The position numbers and the translations under genes are program-made. A model generated the notes under the pieces. That model made no database searches. It was not told the DNA's origin and saw only the letters and a list, made by a program, of their open reading frames with translations. DNA of 64,000 nt, taken from assembly GCA_016235345.1 (NCBI GenBank), contig JACRLG010000020.1:62001-126000 (forward strand). The letters are read 5' to 3'. Numbering within the stretch: position 1 is the stretch's first letter; each line of letters opens with the position of its first letter. The stretch comes from Deltaproteobacteria bacterium. GTDB lineage: Bacteria; Desulfobacterota; Desulfobacteria; Desulfobacterales; Desulfatibacillaceae. This document shows positions 18,098 to 27,663 of the stretch, in pieces.

Positions 18098-18715
18098 ATG
18101 AAAGCCCTTATTGCGGAAGATGACGCCACGAGCCGCGCCCTTTTGACCGCGATTATGAAAACATGGGGCTACGATCTTTCGATCGCCGAAGACGGCGGCA
18201 AGGCATGGGGGCTCATGCACCGGCTGGACGCTCCCAAGCTGGCCCTCATAGACTGGAACATGCCGGAGCTTGACGGACTTGAGGTGATCCGCAGGATCAG
18301 GTCCCTGGAAACCCAGGAACCCCCGTACATCATCCTTTTGACTGCCAGGAAAGAAAAGGGCGACATAGTTCTTGGCCTGGAGGCCGGGGCCAACGACTAC
18401 CTCGTCAAGCCCTTCGACCACCAGGAACTGAAGGCCCGGCTGAACGTGGGACGCCGAATGGTAGAGCTTCAGTCGTCCCTTGTGCTTAGCATGAGAAAAC
18501 TGGAAACGGCCCTTGCCGACTTGAAAACCCTTCGGGGCATCATCCCCATCTGTGCAAGCTGCAAGAAAATCCGCGACGATACGGGCTTTTGGAACCAGGT
18601 GGAGGAATACATCCGGGACCACTCCGAAGCCCGGTTCAGTCACGGAATCTGCCCGGACTGCATGAAAAGGCTGTATCCCGATGTCTCGTGGGAGGACGCG
18701 GAGGAATCGAAATGA
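18098..18715 (+). CDS. Response regulator with C-terminal double CxxC tail
   Basis: A 205-residue protein. The N-terminal REC domain (1 to about 120) has the acidic pocket EDD near 8, phospho-acceptor Asp in LIDWNMPELDG (about 52) and KPFDHQELKARL (about 107). A short helix leads into a tail with CASCKKIRDDTGFW and FSHGICPDC, two CxxC pairs that could bind metal. This tail is common at the ends of deltaproteobacterial sensors and regulators; its function is, to my knowledge, unassigned. There is no DNA-binding domain. AAGGATTCCGCC precedes the ATG. Its TGA overlaps the ATG of the next kinase (ATGA), so the two are translationally coupled. Confidence 0.88.
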   Translation: MKALIAEDDATSRALLTAIMKTWGYDLSIAEDGGKAWGLMHRLDAPKLALIDWNMPELDGLEVIRRIRSLETQEPPYIILLTARKEKGDIVLGLEAGANDYLVKPFDHQELKARLNVGRRMVELQSSLVLSMRKLETALADLKTLRGIIPICASCKKIRDDTGFWNQVEEYIRDHSEARFSHGICPDCMKRLYPDVSWEDAEESK

Positions 18716-21084
18716 CCGGCGAAACGGAAAACGGGCGCTCCCCGCTTGTGGCGGTGGTAAACGACGACGCAACCCAGCGCAACATGCTGATCGGGCTCAT
18801 GCGTCAAAACGGTTTCGAAACACTGGCCTTTGAAGGCCCGGAGGCGGCCTTTGCCGGAATGAGCCACAAGTCGCCGCCGGACATCATAATCACCGATCTT
18901 TACATGCCGGGAATCGACGGCTGGCGCTTCTGCCGGCTTTTGCGCTCCCCGGAGTACAAGGCGTTCAACCGCGTCCCTATTCTGGTGGTTTCCGCCACCT
19001 TTTCCGGCGAGGAGGCGGCCCAGGTAACCGCCGACACAGGGGCGGACGCCTTCGCCATTATGCCGCCTGACGTTCCCCACCTCCTCGCCACGGTCCACAA
19101 GCTCCTGCGCGGCGAAACCGAGGGTTACAGGCCTAGGGTTTTAATCGTCGAGGACAGCAAGGCCCTTGCGCAAATATTGCAGCACACCTATAACACCCAC
19201 GGCTATCAGGCCCGGACGGCTGCCTCACTCAGGGAGGCCCTGGAAACCTTCCGGCAGGCCGACTTCGACCTGGCTCTCATCGATTATTACCTTTCGGACG
19301 GGCACGGAGACACGCTTCTTACAACCTTTTCGTCAATCAGGCCGGATTGCGTCTGCATAATGATGACCGCAGACCCCGACCCCGGCCTGTCCCTGGGCTG
19401 GATGAAAAAAGGGGCCTCCGACTATCTGCGCAAGCCCTTTGATCCCGATTACCTCATGGAGGTCTGCGCCCGCGCCCGAAGGGAGACGGCCCTCCTGCGC
19501 GTTGAACACATCCTGGAACGCCGAACCCTGGAACTGAGGAAAAGCGAGGCGCTTCTGGCCTCGACCCAGCGCCTGAGCAAGATAGGCGGATGGGAATTCG
19601 ACGCAAGGTCCCAGACCATGTCCCTCACCGAGGAAGCCCTGCGCATCCACGGCCTTGAACACAAGGACTTCACCTACGGCTCCAGCGATCACCTGGACAA
19701 GACCCTGGCGGGCTACGAACCGGAGGACCGGCTCACCCTGATGGAGGCTTTCACCAGATGCCTTGAGTCGGGTGCGCCCTACGACATGGAATTTCCCTTC
19801 ACCAACGCCATCGGGCAGAAACTCTGGGTGCGAACCGCAGCCAGCGCGATAATGGCGGACGGCATAGTGACAAGCGTGTCGGGCAACATAATGGACATAA
19901 CCGAACGGAGGCAGGCCGCAGAGGAAAGAGCCAGGCTGGAGGAAAAGATCAACCAGGCCCAAAGGATGGAATCCATAGGCCGCCTTGCCGGCGGGATGGC
20001 GCATGATCTCAACAATCTTCTCATGCCCATACTTGGCTACGGGGAAATACTCCAGGGAGAGTTCGACCTTGACGACGAACGCAGGCAGTTCACCGACGAG
20101 ATAGTGAAGGCGGCCCTGCGTGCAAGGGATCTGGTGCGCCAGCTTCTGGCCTACAGCAGAAAGCAGATACTTGAATTCCGCCCCATAGACTTAAACAGGC
20201 TCATCACGAATTTCGAGTTCATAATCAAACGCAGGCTGCCTGCAACCATCAATCTCAATTTCGCCCTTGCGCCCAAACTCCCCCACATTGCAGGCGATGG
20301 AATCCAGTTGGAACAGGTGATAATGAACCTTCTGGAAAACGCCAGGGACGCAATGCCGGAAGGCGGCCAAATCACCATAACCACCGGCCAGACCCAGGTT
20401 GACAAGGAAAAGGCGGCATTCCACGGCATACAGCCCGGCAGTTACGTCATCCTTACGATAGAGGACTCAGGGACAGGAATGGACGCTTTGACCTGCGCCC
20501 AGATTTTCGAGCCCTTTTTCACCACCAAGGAGCAAGGCGCCCGGTCCGGCTTAGGCCTTGCCACGGCTTACGGAATAGTGAGGCAGCACGGCGGGAGCAT
20601 CTGGGTAAACAGCGAGACAAGCCGAGGCTCGGTCTTCACCTGCCTTTTTCCGGTAACGGAGGAAAAAAACGGAGAGGAATACCCGGCGCCAAGACCCCAG
20701 GCCAAATACGACGAGACGATACTTCTTGTGGAAGACAACCCGCAGGTGAGAAACCTTACCAGGGCCATTCTTTTAAGGAAAGGCTACACGGTGCTTGCGG
20801 CCCATAATGCGGAACACGCGCTTTCCATGATGGAAAATCATGAAGGCGAGATTCACCTTTTGCTCACCGACATGATGATGCCGGGAATGAATGGAATCGA
20901 GCTTTACGGCGAGCTGAAAAAGAAGGCCCCTGGCATAAGGGTGCTCCTGATGTCAGGTTACGCGGCGGGAGTTTTCGATCCCGACAACCAGCCCGAAATC
21001 AGGCTCGATTTCCTGCAGAAGCCCTTTCCCCTGGAAAGCCTGGAAAAAAAGGTGAGGGAGCTTTTGGACAGGCAAGACGCCTGA
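18712..21084 (+). CDS. Hybrid histidine kinase (REC-REC-PAS-HisKA-HATPase-REC)
   Basis: A 790-residue soluble sensor kinase with no membrane helices. It has REC1 (about 8-125, VAVVNDDATQRN, DIIITDLYMPGIDG), REC2 (about 140-255, LIVEDSKAL, LALIDYYLSDG), PAS (about 280-400), HisKA of the type AGGMAHDLNNLLMPILGYGEI (about 425), HATPase_c (EDSGTGMD, GLGLATAYGIV) and a C-terminal REC (TILLVEDNPQVRN, LLLTDMMMPGMNG). The HDLNN phospho-acceptor box is typical of kinases in sulfate reducers and related bacteria. The ATG at 18712 overlaps the previous stop, and an upstream start at 18589 would lie inside the preceding gene. It is the last gene of the plus-strand signalling run and converges with the kinase at 21106-23439. 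Confidence 0.88.
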   Translation: MTGETENGRSPLVAVVNDDATQRNMLIGLMRQNGFETLAFEGPEAAFAGMSHKSPPDIIITDLYMPGIDGWRFCRLLRSPEYKAFNRVPILVVSATFSGEEAAQVTADTGADAFAIMPPDVPHLLATVHKLLRGETEGYRPRVLIVEDSKALAQILQHTYNTHGYQARTAASLREALETFRQADFDLALIDYYLSDGHGDTLLTTFSSIRPDCVCIMMTADPDPGLSLGWMKKGASDYLRKPFDPDYLMEVCARARRETALLRVEHILERRTLELRKSEALLASTQRLSKIGGWEFDARSQTMSLTEEALRIHGLEHKDFTYGSSDHLDKTLAGYEPEDRLTLMEAFTRCLESGAPYDMEFPFTNAIGQKLWVRTAASAIMADGIVTSVSGNIMDITERRQAAEERARLEEKINQAQRMESIGRLAGGMAHDLNNLLMPILGYGEILQGEFDLDDERRQFTDEIVKAALRARDLVRQLLAYSRKQILEFRPIDLNRLITNFEFIIKRRLPATINLNFALAPKLPHIAGDGIQLEQVIMNLLENARDAMPEGGQITITTGQTQVDKEKAAFHGIQPGSYVILTIEDSGTGMDALTCAQIFEPFFTTKEQGARSGLGLATAYGIVRQHGGSIWVNSETSRGSVFTCLFPVTEEKNGEEYPAPRPQAKYDETILLVEDNPQVRNLTRAILLRKGYTVLAAHNAEHALSMMENHEGEIHLLLTDMMMPGMNGIELYGELKKKAPGIRVLLMSGYAAGVFDPDNQPEIRLDFLQKPFPLESLEKKVRELLDRQDA

Positions 21085-21105
21085 ACCCTGAAAAACCGGA
21101 ACCGT

Positions 21106-23439
21106 TCAGGCGGCCTCGTCCAGAAGCCTTCTCACGAGGTTGGTGAAATGGTGCAGGTCCAAAGGCTTGAACACGAATTCCTTTATTCCCATTGCCACGA
21201 GATCGTCGCTGGCCACACGGTCCTGGTAGCCGGTGCATATCACCACGGGCATGGAGGGTTTGATGGTCATCACCCTCAAGGCCAGTTCATCGCCCGTAAG
21301 GTGGGGCATGGTCATGTCGGTGATGACCATGTCGTAGGCTTCGGGTTTTTCGGTAAAGGCCTTAAGGGCCTTTAAAGGGTCGGTTTCGGCCTGCACCCTG
21401 TAGCCCAGGCCGGTGAAGGTCTGGCGTATGAGGGCTGAAATCAGCGGGTCGTCATCCACGAACAGGATGCTTTCCGAACCCCTTGGCATGGGAGTCGCCT
21501 CCACCACCACGGGAGCCGCGCCCTCCCCTTTTTCCACCCTGAACAGAACGGTGAACGAGGTTCCCCGCCCCACCTCGCTTTCCACCGATATGGAACCGTT
21601 CACCCCCTCAACGATGCCCCGCACGATGGCCAGTCCCAGGCCGGTTCCCTGGCCCACCTCCTTGGTGGTGAAGTATGGATCGAAAATGCGGTCCACCACG
21701 CTCTGCTCAATCCCCACCCCTGTATCGGCAATTATGAGGGCCGCGTATCGGCCGGGCTCTATGTTTTTGGCCCTGGCCTTTTCTTCGGTTACCGCCACTT
21801 CCACAAGGTCCACGGACAGGACCCCGCCCTTTTCGGCCATTGCATGACCGGCGTTGGTGCAAAGGTTCATCACCACCTGGTGTATCTGGGTGGGATCGGC
21901 CATTATCCTGGCCCTGGTCTGCAGATTGGTTTCTATTTCGATGGTGGAAGGAAGCCCGGACCGGATGAATTTGACCACCTCCTTGACTATGGGCTGCATT
22001 TCGATAACAGCTCGGCCCTTCTCGGTCCTCCTGGTGGAGGAAAGCATCTGCTGAACAAGGTCCCTGGCCCTGTTGCCGGCGTTCAAGATGGCCTTGACGT
22101 TGCCGTGAACAGACGAGCCGGGGGTCAGGCGGGGCAGCACCAAATCCGCGTAGCCGATGATGGAGCACAGGATGTTGTTGAAGTCATGGGCTATTCCCGC
22201 AGACAGTGTGCCGATGGCCTCCATCTTCTGGGCCTTGCGCAACTGGTCCTGCATCTTCATCTCTTCGGAAAGGTCCTGGGCGGTTATTGTCCAGGCAAGC
22301 GGGCCGCCCGATTCGTCCTCCACGATGCTTGCGGACATGCGCGACAAAAACTCGCCGCCCGCTCTTGTTGAGTGCTTTACAAGGGCCTCGGACCGGCCCT
22401 CCTTCGACAGCCTCTCAAGAAAGGGGGACATTTCGTCCGCATAGGCCTCGGATGAGGCAAAATCGCTCAGATGGCTGCCTTCAACCCTGTTTTCCGGCCA
22501 TTGGTGCATCTGTGCCCAGGCCCGGTTGGCGAAAACGATCCGACCCGAAAGATCGGTCACGGCCACGCCGTCAAGGGCCTGGTCCAGGGCCCGGCCAAGA
22601 AGCAGAAGTCTTCTTATGCTTTCATGCCGCCTGGTGATATCCTGAAATATGAAAAGGATATTCCCGTTTTCCTCCTCCTGTGAGGGCACAAGGGTGAAAC
22701 GGGCCTCCACCCGGTAGCGGCTGCCGTCGCTGCGGATCATTTCATACTCGCGGGTGAGAACCGCCCGGCTGCGCCTCAACTCCTCGACATCTGCGAGGGC
22801 TCTCCCCCTCGATTCCGGGGCTATCCACAAAAAACCCTGGGAGCCCAGAACGTCCAGCTCGCTTTCATAGCCGCCCATGGCCAGGGCCTGGGAGTTCACG
22901 AACAGGATGCCGCCGTCGTGATCCCAAAGGGCTATGCCGTCAGGCGAGGCCTCCACCAGTACCCGGTAGCGGTCTTCGCTTTCGCGCAGCGCACGGGTCT
23001 TCTGGGTCAGCATCTCGGACATCTGGTAGGCTTTTTGCTCCTTTTGGGCCTCCAGTATCTCTTTTTCATCCCCTTCCTTCTTGTCTGTCACCGCCTTTTG
23101 AACGGTTTCCAGCACCGTTTCCTTGGAAAAGGGCTTGTAGAGATATTCAAAGGCTCCTGAAAGGAGGGAATCCTTGACCGTATCCAGGGAAGGGGCGCCG
23201 GTCATCATTATAACCCTGGCGGTGGGAGACAGGCTTCTGATGGCCTTTAGAAGGTCCACTCCGGAAATGCGGGGCATGACGATGTCGGTGAGCACGACGT
23301 CGTAGATGTTTTCACCCAAAAGCTCCAGAGCGGATTCGGCGTCCTGGGCCGTGTCCACCTCGTAACCCTCTTTTTTGAGAAAGGAGGCCAGGGTGAACCT
23401 TATGCTTTTCTCGTCATCCACCACCAGTATGCGGGCCAT
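21106..23439 (-). CDS. Hybrid histidine kinase (REC-PAS-PAS-HisKA-HATPase-REC)
   Basis: A 777-residue soluble kinase. It has an N-terminal REC (ILVVDDEKSIRF; VVLTDIVMPRISG), a short coiled coil (about 125-165), PAS domains at about 165-285 and 290-405, HisKA with AGIAHDFNNILCSIIGYADL (about 425), HATPase_c (IADTGVGIEQ; GTGLGLAIV) and a C-terminal REC (ILFVDDDPLISAL; MVITDMTMPHLTG). The mixed receiver/kinase layout suggests it both receives and passes phosphate. GAGAGGTG precedes the ATG at 23439. It is convergent with the kinase ending at 21084 and lies downstream of a hairpin at 23484-23534. Confidence 0.88.
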   Translation of the reverse strand: MARILVVDDEKSIRFTLASFLKKEGYEVDTAQDAESALELLGENIYDVVLTDIVMPRISGVDLLKAIRSLSPTARVIMMTGAPSLDTVKDSLLSGAFEYLYKPFSKETVLETVQKAVTDKKEGDEKEILEAQKEQKAYQMSEMLTQKTRALRESEDRYRVLVEASPDGIALWDHDGGILFVNSQALAMGGYESELDVLGSQGFLWIAPESRGRALADVEELRRSRAVLTREYEMIRSDGSRYRVEARFTLVPSQEEENGNILFIFQDITRRHESIRRLLLLGRALDQALDGVAVTDLSGRIVFANRAWAQMHQWPENRVEGSHLSDFASSEAYADEMSPFLERLSKEGRSEALVKHSTRAGGEFLSRMSASIVEDESGGPLAWTITAQDLSEEMKMQDQLRKAQKMEAIGTLSAGIAHDFNNILCSIIGYADLVLPRLTPGSSVHGNVKAILNAGNRARDLVQQMLSSTRRTEKGRAVIEMQPIVKEVVKFIRSGLPSTIEIETNLQTRARIMADPTQIHQVVMNLCTNAGHAMAEKGGVLSVDLVEVAVTEEKARAKNIEPGRYAALIIADTGVGIEQSVVDRIFDPYFTTKEVGQGTGLGLAIVRGIVEGVNGSISVESEVGRGTSFTVLFRVEKGEGAAPVVVEATPMPRGSESILFVDDDPLISALIRQTFTGLGYRVQAETDPLKALKAFTEKPEAYDMVITDMTMPHLTGDELALRVMTIKPSMPVVICTGYQDRVASDDLVAMGIKEFVFKPLDLHHFTNLVRRLLDEAA

Positions 23440-23483
23440 GTATCACCTCTCGCGCATCCGCGATTCGATCCTGAAGCGCTCAA

Positions 23484-23534
23484 AAAGTCCGGCCATGCTT
23501 TGAAGGGCGATTGGGTTTCGAAAACCCGGACTTT
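23484..23534 (-). terminator. Nested hairpin with U-tract, candidate terminator
   Basis: Read on the minus strand, AAAGTCCGG and CCGGACTTT (9-base perfect arms at 23526-23534 and 23484-23492) are followed by two more Ts, giving a five-T run. Inside lies a second hairpin, GGGTTT/AAACCC, at 23513-23527. It sits about 200 bases past the 23728 gene stop and before the kinase start at 23439, so it could end the upstream transcript. Confidence 0.4.
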
Positions 23535-23727
23535 AAACTTTTTAACCGATAAAACACTATGTTGTAGGCCAAGCGCCATGGCGGGCCACCGGGAGTCCCG
23601 AAGGCCTTTAATGGCTTTTTCGCGGACCCGTTAAAAATTGCGTGAAACGGAAAAAATGAAGAAAAAAAGCAGGCGCCGGATTTCAAAAACCGATGCAGCT
23701 CTTTCCGGCGGAAGGTTTAAGGAAGGC

Positions 23728-24168
23728 TTACGACAGAAATTTTTTGGTCACCATGCGCGAGAAGGAGCGCAGCTTGGAGTACTCGTCGTTTTCCCCGGAT
23801 TCGTTGTTCTCCAGGTATTTGCGCCTGTAATCCAAAAGCGCCACCAGGTTTTCGACCGGTAGGGCGAAGCTGACGTATCCCTTTTCCTCGAATATTCCCG
23901 CCTCCCTGATCTTGGCGTAATTCTCCACCAGCTTGCAAAGGCTCTGAAAGGCCACAACCTTGTCCATTCCTTCCGGGAGAACCACGATTATTTCAAACTC
24001 GTAGAGCTGCTTTTTTTCGTTGTACCGCTTTCTGCCGGACTTCTTCTGTTCGGTTATGGTGGAAAGGCCCAAAAATGCCCATGTGACGATGTTGAAATCG
24101 TCAAATTTCGAATACAGGCGTGGACGCACCTTTTCTACCTCGTCGCCCTTCCAGTATGCATCGCTCAT
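23728..24168 (-). CDS. Uncharacterised protein downstream of a DnaK-like chaperone
   Basis: A 146-residue soluble protein with no family I recognise. It starts MSDAYWKGDEVEKVRPRLYS, has a strand-rich middle (YEFEIIVVLPEG) and a basic C-terminal helix ending MVTKKFLS. There are no membrane segments or cysteine motifs. The ATG at 24168 is preceded by GGAGCAACTGAA and is preferred over upstream in-frame starts. It follows the DnaK-like gene by 38 bases on the same strand, so it is probably cotranscribed and may be a client or cofactor of that chaperone; this is inference from position only. Confidence 0.6.
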   Translation of the reverse strand: MSDAYWKGDEVEKVRPRLYSKFDDFNIVTWAFLGLSTITEQKKSGRKRYNEKKQLYEFEIIVVLPEGMDKVVAFQSLCKLVENYAKIREAGIFEEKGYVSFALPVENLVALLDYRRKYLENNESGENDEYSKLRSFSRMVTKKFLS

Positions 24169-24206
24169 TTCAGTTGCTCCTGCGGCCATGAATTGAATGG
24201 CATTTT

Positions 24207-25919
24207 TCAAAAATCAAAGGTGTCGGAAATGGGTTCCCGAGTCTGCTTGCGCCCCTTGGAACGAACGGTGAAATCCCGCTTAATGAAAACGGAAATCTCG
24301 CTTCCCGTGGTGCGTTCCTTGGCTGTGATCTCCAGGCGGCCCTCCCGGTTGATGATGAACACGATTTCCACCGGCGCGCGCACAGGAAGGCCTTTTGGAA
24401 GCTCGAAGGTGGCGTAGCCCAGAAGGCGGCCGAACTCGATGGGCGCCCATTCCTCGGACGAATCGTTTTCCACGATCTGGACCACCACGACCTTCTGGTT
24501 TTTCTCGCTTGTGTGGAACAGGCGGCGGACGCTTACGGGAGTCTCGGTGTTTTTCAGTACGAGGTTGACTATTCCCTCCTCCTCATCCCGGTTTAGGGCC
24601 ACCACGCCGAAGCTCTTGCTGGTCACGTCCACAATGTCCACGAGGCTCTTGCGCACGGCGCTTTCGCTGTAGCCGCTCTTCTCGGCCAACTCCTTCGCCA
24701 CATCCTGGGTGATGCGCTCCAGGTCCTCCAGGGTTACCTCAACCTCGTCGGCGGATCCTTCATGTCCGGCAGCTTTTGCGGCAGAAGCGAAGGCTCCAAA
24801 ACCCGGCTGCGCGTTTCCGGGCGCCACATGGCCGCCCAATTTTTCGGAGATATTGCCTTCAACCAGAAGTTTCCAGCCGCAAACAGCGGCCCCGCACACA
24901 ATGGCCTCGTCCGGGTTGTAGAGCCTGGGCTTCTTGCCGAATTCCCGGATCAGACGCTCGTTCACCTGGGGCATCCTAGATGAGCCGCCCACCATTATAA
25001 TTTCGTTTACGCCGTAATACCCCTTTTTCCTGGCCTCTTCCAGCATTGCGTGGGTGAGAAGAACGGTCCGTTCCAGAAGGTCGCGGGTCAGGTGCTCGAA
25101 GGTGCTGCGAGCTATGGTGAAGCGCTCCCGCCGCCCCCCATAGGTGACCGCCACGTCGCAGTTCTCCCTCTGGGACAGCACCTTCTTGGCCCGCTCGGCA
25201 GTGGCCACCAGATCCTGGCAGGTCACCGGGTCATCCAGGATATCTTCCCTTATCCCGGTCTTTTGCGAAAACATTTCAGCCATGTAAGCGGCCAGGCGGT
25301 TGTCCCAGTCGTTTCCGCCAAGCTGGTGATCGCCTCCGGTGCAGATGACCTTGACGGATTTATGGTCGATATCCATCATGGTCACATCAAAGGTTCCGCC
25401 TCCCAGGTCATAGACGAACACGACGCGCTTCTCGTCGCTTTCCAAAAAACCGTATGCGAGGGCCGCAGCTGTGGGCTCGTTCAGGATGTGGCGGACGTTG
25501 AGGCCTGCCAGCTCCCCCGCCTGCCGTGTGGCCTCCCTTTCGTTTATACCGAAATAGGCCGGGCAGGTGATTACTACATCCTTAATCTTTTCCCCCAGGG
25601 TGAGGGCGGCGTCATCCACCACCTTTTTTAAAATGAGCGCCGAGATTTCCTCAGGCCTCCAGGCCTTGCCCCTGTTTTCAAAAAGAAAATCAGGGTCTCC
25701 CATGGAGCGCTTGATGAAATTCACCACGTCGTCGGGACGGGTCAGGATGAACTCCCTGGCGGCGTCGCCCACCACGACCTGATCACCGTCAAACAGCACC
25801 ACGCTGGGCGTGGTGCGCTTGTTTTCGGCGTTAAGCGCCACCACTGGTTTGCCGTTGGCGTCCACATAGGCGATGGCCGAAAACGTCGTCCCCAGGTCGA
25901 TTCCATATATGCGTTTCAT
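24207..25919 (-). CDS. DnaK-like Hsp70 family chaperone, short form
   Basis: A 570-residue Hsp70-family protein. The ATPase domain (1 to about 375) has YGIDLGTTFSAIAYVD, VFVYDLGGGTFDVTMMDI (about 180) and IIMVGGSSRMPQV (about 315). After a linker of about 75 residues comes an atypical substrate-binding region ending in a beta-rich segment (about 455-560). The helical lid found in canonical DnaK (about 640 residues) is missing. It is therefore likely a specialised paralogue rather than the housekeeping DnaK. No grpE or dnaJ is nearby. The start at MKRIYGIDLGT (25919) gives the normal N-terminus; an extension to 25952 is unlikely. The small gene at 23728 follows directly. Confidence 0.85.
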   Translation of the reverse strand: MKRIYGIDLGTTFSAIAYVDANGKPVVALNAENKRTTPSVVLFDGDQVVVGDAAREFILTRPDDVVNFIKRSMGDPDFLFENRGKAWRPEEISALILKKVVDDAALTLGEKIKDVVITCPAYFGINEREATRQAGELAGLNVRHILNEPTAAALAYGFLESDEKRVVFVYDLGGGTFDVTMMDIDHKSVKVICTGGDHQLGGNDWDNRLAAYMAEMFSQKTGIREDILDDPVTCQDLVATAERAKKVLSQRENCDVAVTYGGRRERFTIARSTFEHLTRDLLERTVLLTHAMLEEARKKGYYGVNEIIMVGGSSRMPQVNERLIREFGKKPRLYNPDEAIVCGAAVCGWKLLVEGNISEKLGGHVAPGNAQPGFGAFASAAKAAGHEGSADEVEVTLEDLERITQDVAKELAEKSGYSESAVRKSLVDIVDVTSKSFGVVALNRDEEEGIVNLVLKNTETPVSVRRLFHTSEKNQKVVVVQIVENDSSEEWAPIEFGRLLGYATFELPKGLPVRAPVEIVFIINREGRLEITAKERTTGSEISVFIKRDFTVRSKGRKQTREPISDTFDF

Positions 25920-25992
25920 AGGCCCGGTTTTTCTTCCTGGCGTTAGGGGCATGTTAAAAAATTACTGTTACATTCGGCTGCGGGTGCGATAT

Positions 25993-27663
25993 TCATTTCC
26001 TCCGGTTCATCACGCTTCTTATCATCTGGCTCACCTTGTCCAGGGTGGGCGGCTTGCTCACAACGCTGTCCACGTACTGGGCCGCGCCCTGCTCTTCCAG
26101 CATCTGGGCGCTCCAGCCCGAAAACATTATCACAGGCGTATCGGGCGAGGCCCCCTTGATGGCCATGGCCACCGCGCGTCCGTCAACCTCCGGCATTCCC
26201 ATGTCGGTAATGACCAGGTCAAAGGGCCTGCCCGATTCGATGGAGGCTGCAAAGGCATTGATCCCCTGGGAGCCTCCGGCGGCCACCTCCACCTCGTGCT
26301 CCAGTGTTTCCAGTATCTGGCGCATGACTTCCAGGACTTCGGGCTCATCGTCCACGTAGAGGATTCTGTGGCGACCGTCGCCTTCCTGGGACTTTGCTGC
26401 GGGAGCCTTGAGGCTTTCGCCCGGAATGGGGAAACGAAGGCTTACCGTGGTTCCCCGGCCCTTTTTGCTTTCTATGACGATCTCCCCGCCGTGGCGATGC
26501 ATGACGCCGTAGGTGACCGCAAGGCCCATGCCCGCGCCTTCCTTCCGGGTGGAGAAAAAGGGCTCCAGGCAGCGCTCCATGGATTCGGCGTCCATTCCGG
26601 TCCCGGTGTCGGAAACGGAGAAGACCACCTGATCCTTCTGCCTCGAAAGGCCCACCTTGATCTCGCCGCCCCTCGGCATGGCGTCCACGGCGTTTATAAG
26701 TACGTTGGTCATGGCCTGGCGTATCTCGGTGTCATTGCCCACGATGAGGGGCATCTCGGAATCCAGGTCGGCGGTGAGATTAACCTTTACGCCGTTTCTT
26801 TGGGGCATGTCCTTCCAGTAGGGCCGAGTCATTTCCAGAACGTCCCTTGCCAGCTCGGATATGGAAACCGGGGGCATTTTCTCGTTGGACCCAAGTTTTC
26901 TGGAGAACTGGTCGAGCCTAAGCACCATGTTGCCGATGTCCTTGCCGCTCTCCCGGATGATTTTCAGTGACCTCCGGGCCTGCTCGGAAAGTCCCTTTTC
27001 CGAGCGGATCAGCATGTCGGCGTAGCCCGTGACCGGGCTTAGGGCGTTGTTCACGTTGTGCGCGATGCCCATTGCAAGGACTTCCAGGGCCTTGATCCTC
27101 TCCTCGTTCATGGACGCCCTCTGGTTTTCCATCATGACCTCGCGGGAAATACGGGCGTCCGAGGCCGTGCGCACCACCATGAGCGCCAGGGCGGTCCATC
27201 TGCCAAGGCTTGCTAGAAAGGATTTTTGCGGATCGTCAAAATTTTGCTGCTGGTTAAACCCCACCATGACGCTTCCCAAGGTTCCGTCGATCCCTTGAAG
27301 GGAAGCAAGAAATGCGCTTTTGATGCCTGCCTGGGCAAAGGAGGAAAGGCTTGGAGGGCCGCCTGCGACGTCTTCCACAAAAAGGCCCTCGTCCGGCAGG
27401 GCCTGATCGTGCGCGGCCTTTAAAATTCCCGCAATTGCGGAATCCGAGCCACCCCCGTCGGATTCGGGAGAATCCAGCGTGCTCGCCAGAAAATCGGAGG
27501 GGCCGCCGGAAACGCCTGCGACCTTGATGCTCATGTAATCGACGAGTCCCCTGCGGCTGAGCTGCCGCAAAATATCGCGGCATGCGCTTTCCACGTCGTA
27601 GAGTGAAGCGGCTGACACGGCGATTTCGCCGATGGTCTCCAGGGACGCAAGATAACGGGACAC
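25993..27663 (-). CDS. GAF-domain hybrid histidine kinase with C-terminal receiver
   Basis: A 556-residue soluble protein. It has a GAF-like sensor domain (about 1-175), HisKA with GIAHNVNNALSPVTGYADML (about 205), HATPase_c (NVLINAVDAMPRGG; VSDTGTGMDAE; GAGMGLAVTYG) and a C-terminal REC (ILYVDDEPEVLEVM; LVITDMGMPEVDG). The HNVNN box is a variant of HDLNN that keeps the phospho-accepting histidine. I place the start at the GTG 27663, because GGAGGACTC stands directly before it on the minus strand; no comparable site precedes longer starts. It lies 70 bases upstream of the DnaK-like gene, and shared transcription is possible. Confidence 0.85.
   Translation of the reverse strand: MSRYLASLETIGEIAVSAASLYDVESACRDILRQLSRRGLVDYMSIKVAGVSGGPSDFLASTLDSPESDGGGSDSAIAGILKAAHDQALPDEGLFVEDVAGGPPSLSSFAQAGIKSAFLASLQGIDGTLGSVMVGFNQQQNFDDPQKSFLASLGRWTALALMVVRTASDARISREVMMENQRASMNEERIKALEVLAMGIAHNVNNALSPVTGYADMLIRSEKGLSEQARRSLKIIRESGKDIGNMVLRLDQFSRKLGSNEKMPPVSISELARDVLEMTRPYWKDMPQRNGVKVNLTADLDSEMPLIVGNDTEIRQAMTNVLINAVDAMPRGGEIKVGLSRQKDQVVFSVSDTGTGMDAESMERCLEPFFSTRKEGAGMGLAVTYGVMHRHGGEIVIESKKGRGTTVSLRFPIPGESLKAPAAKSQEGDGRHRILYVDDEPEVLEVMRQILETLEHEVEVAAGGSQGINAFAASIESGRPFDLVITDMGMPEVDGRAVAMAIKGASPDTPVIMFSGWSAQMLEEQGAAQYVDSVVSKPPTLDKVSQMIRSVMNRRK

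Noticed and set aside
25873-26970. Long plus-strand open frame of 365 codons
   Set aside because: It is antisense to the GAF kinase and DnaK-like genes; its composition is typical of GC-rich shadow frames and it has no ribosome site.
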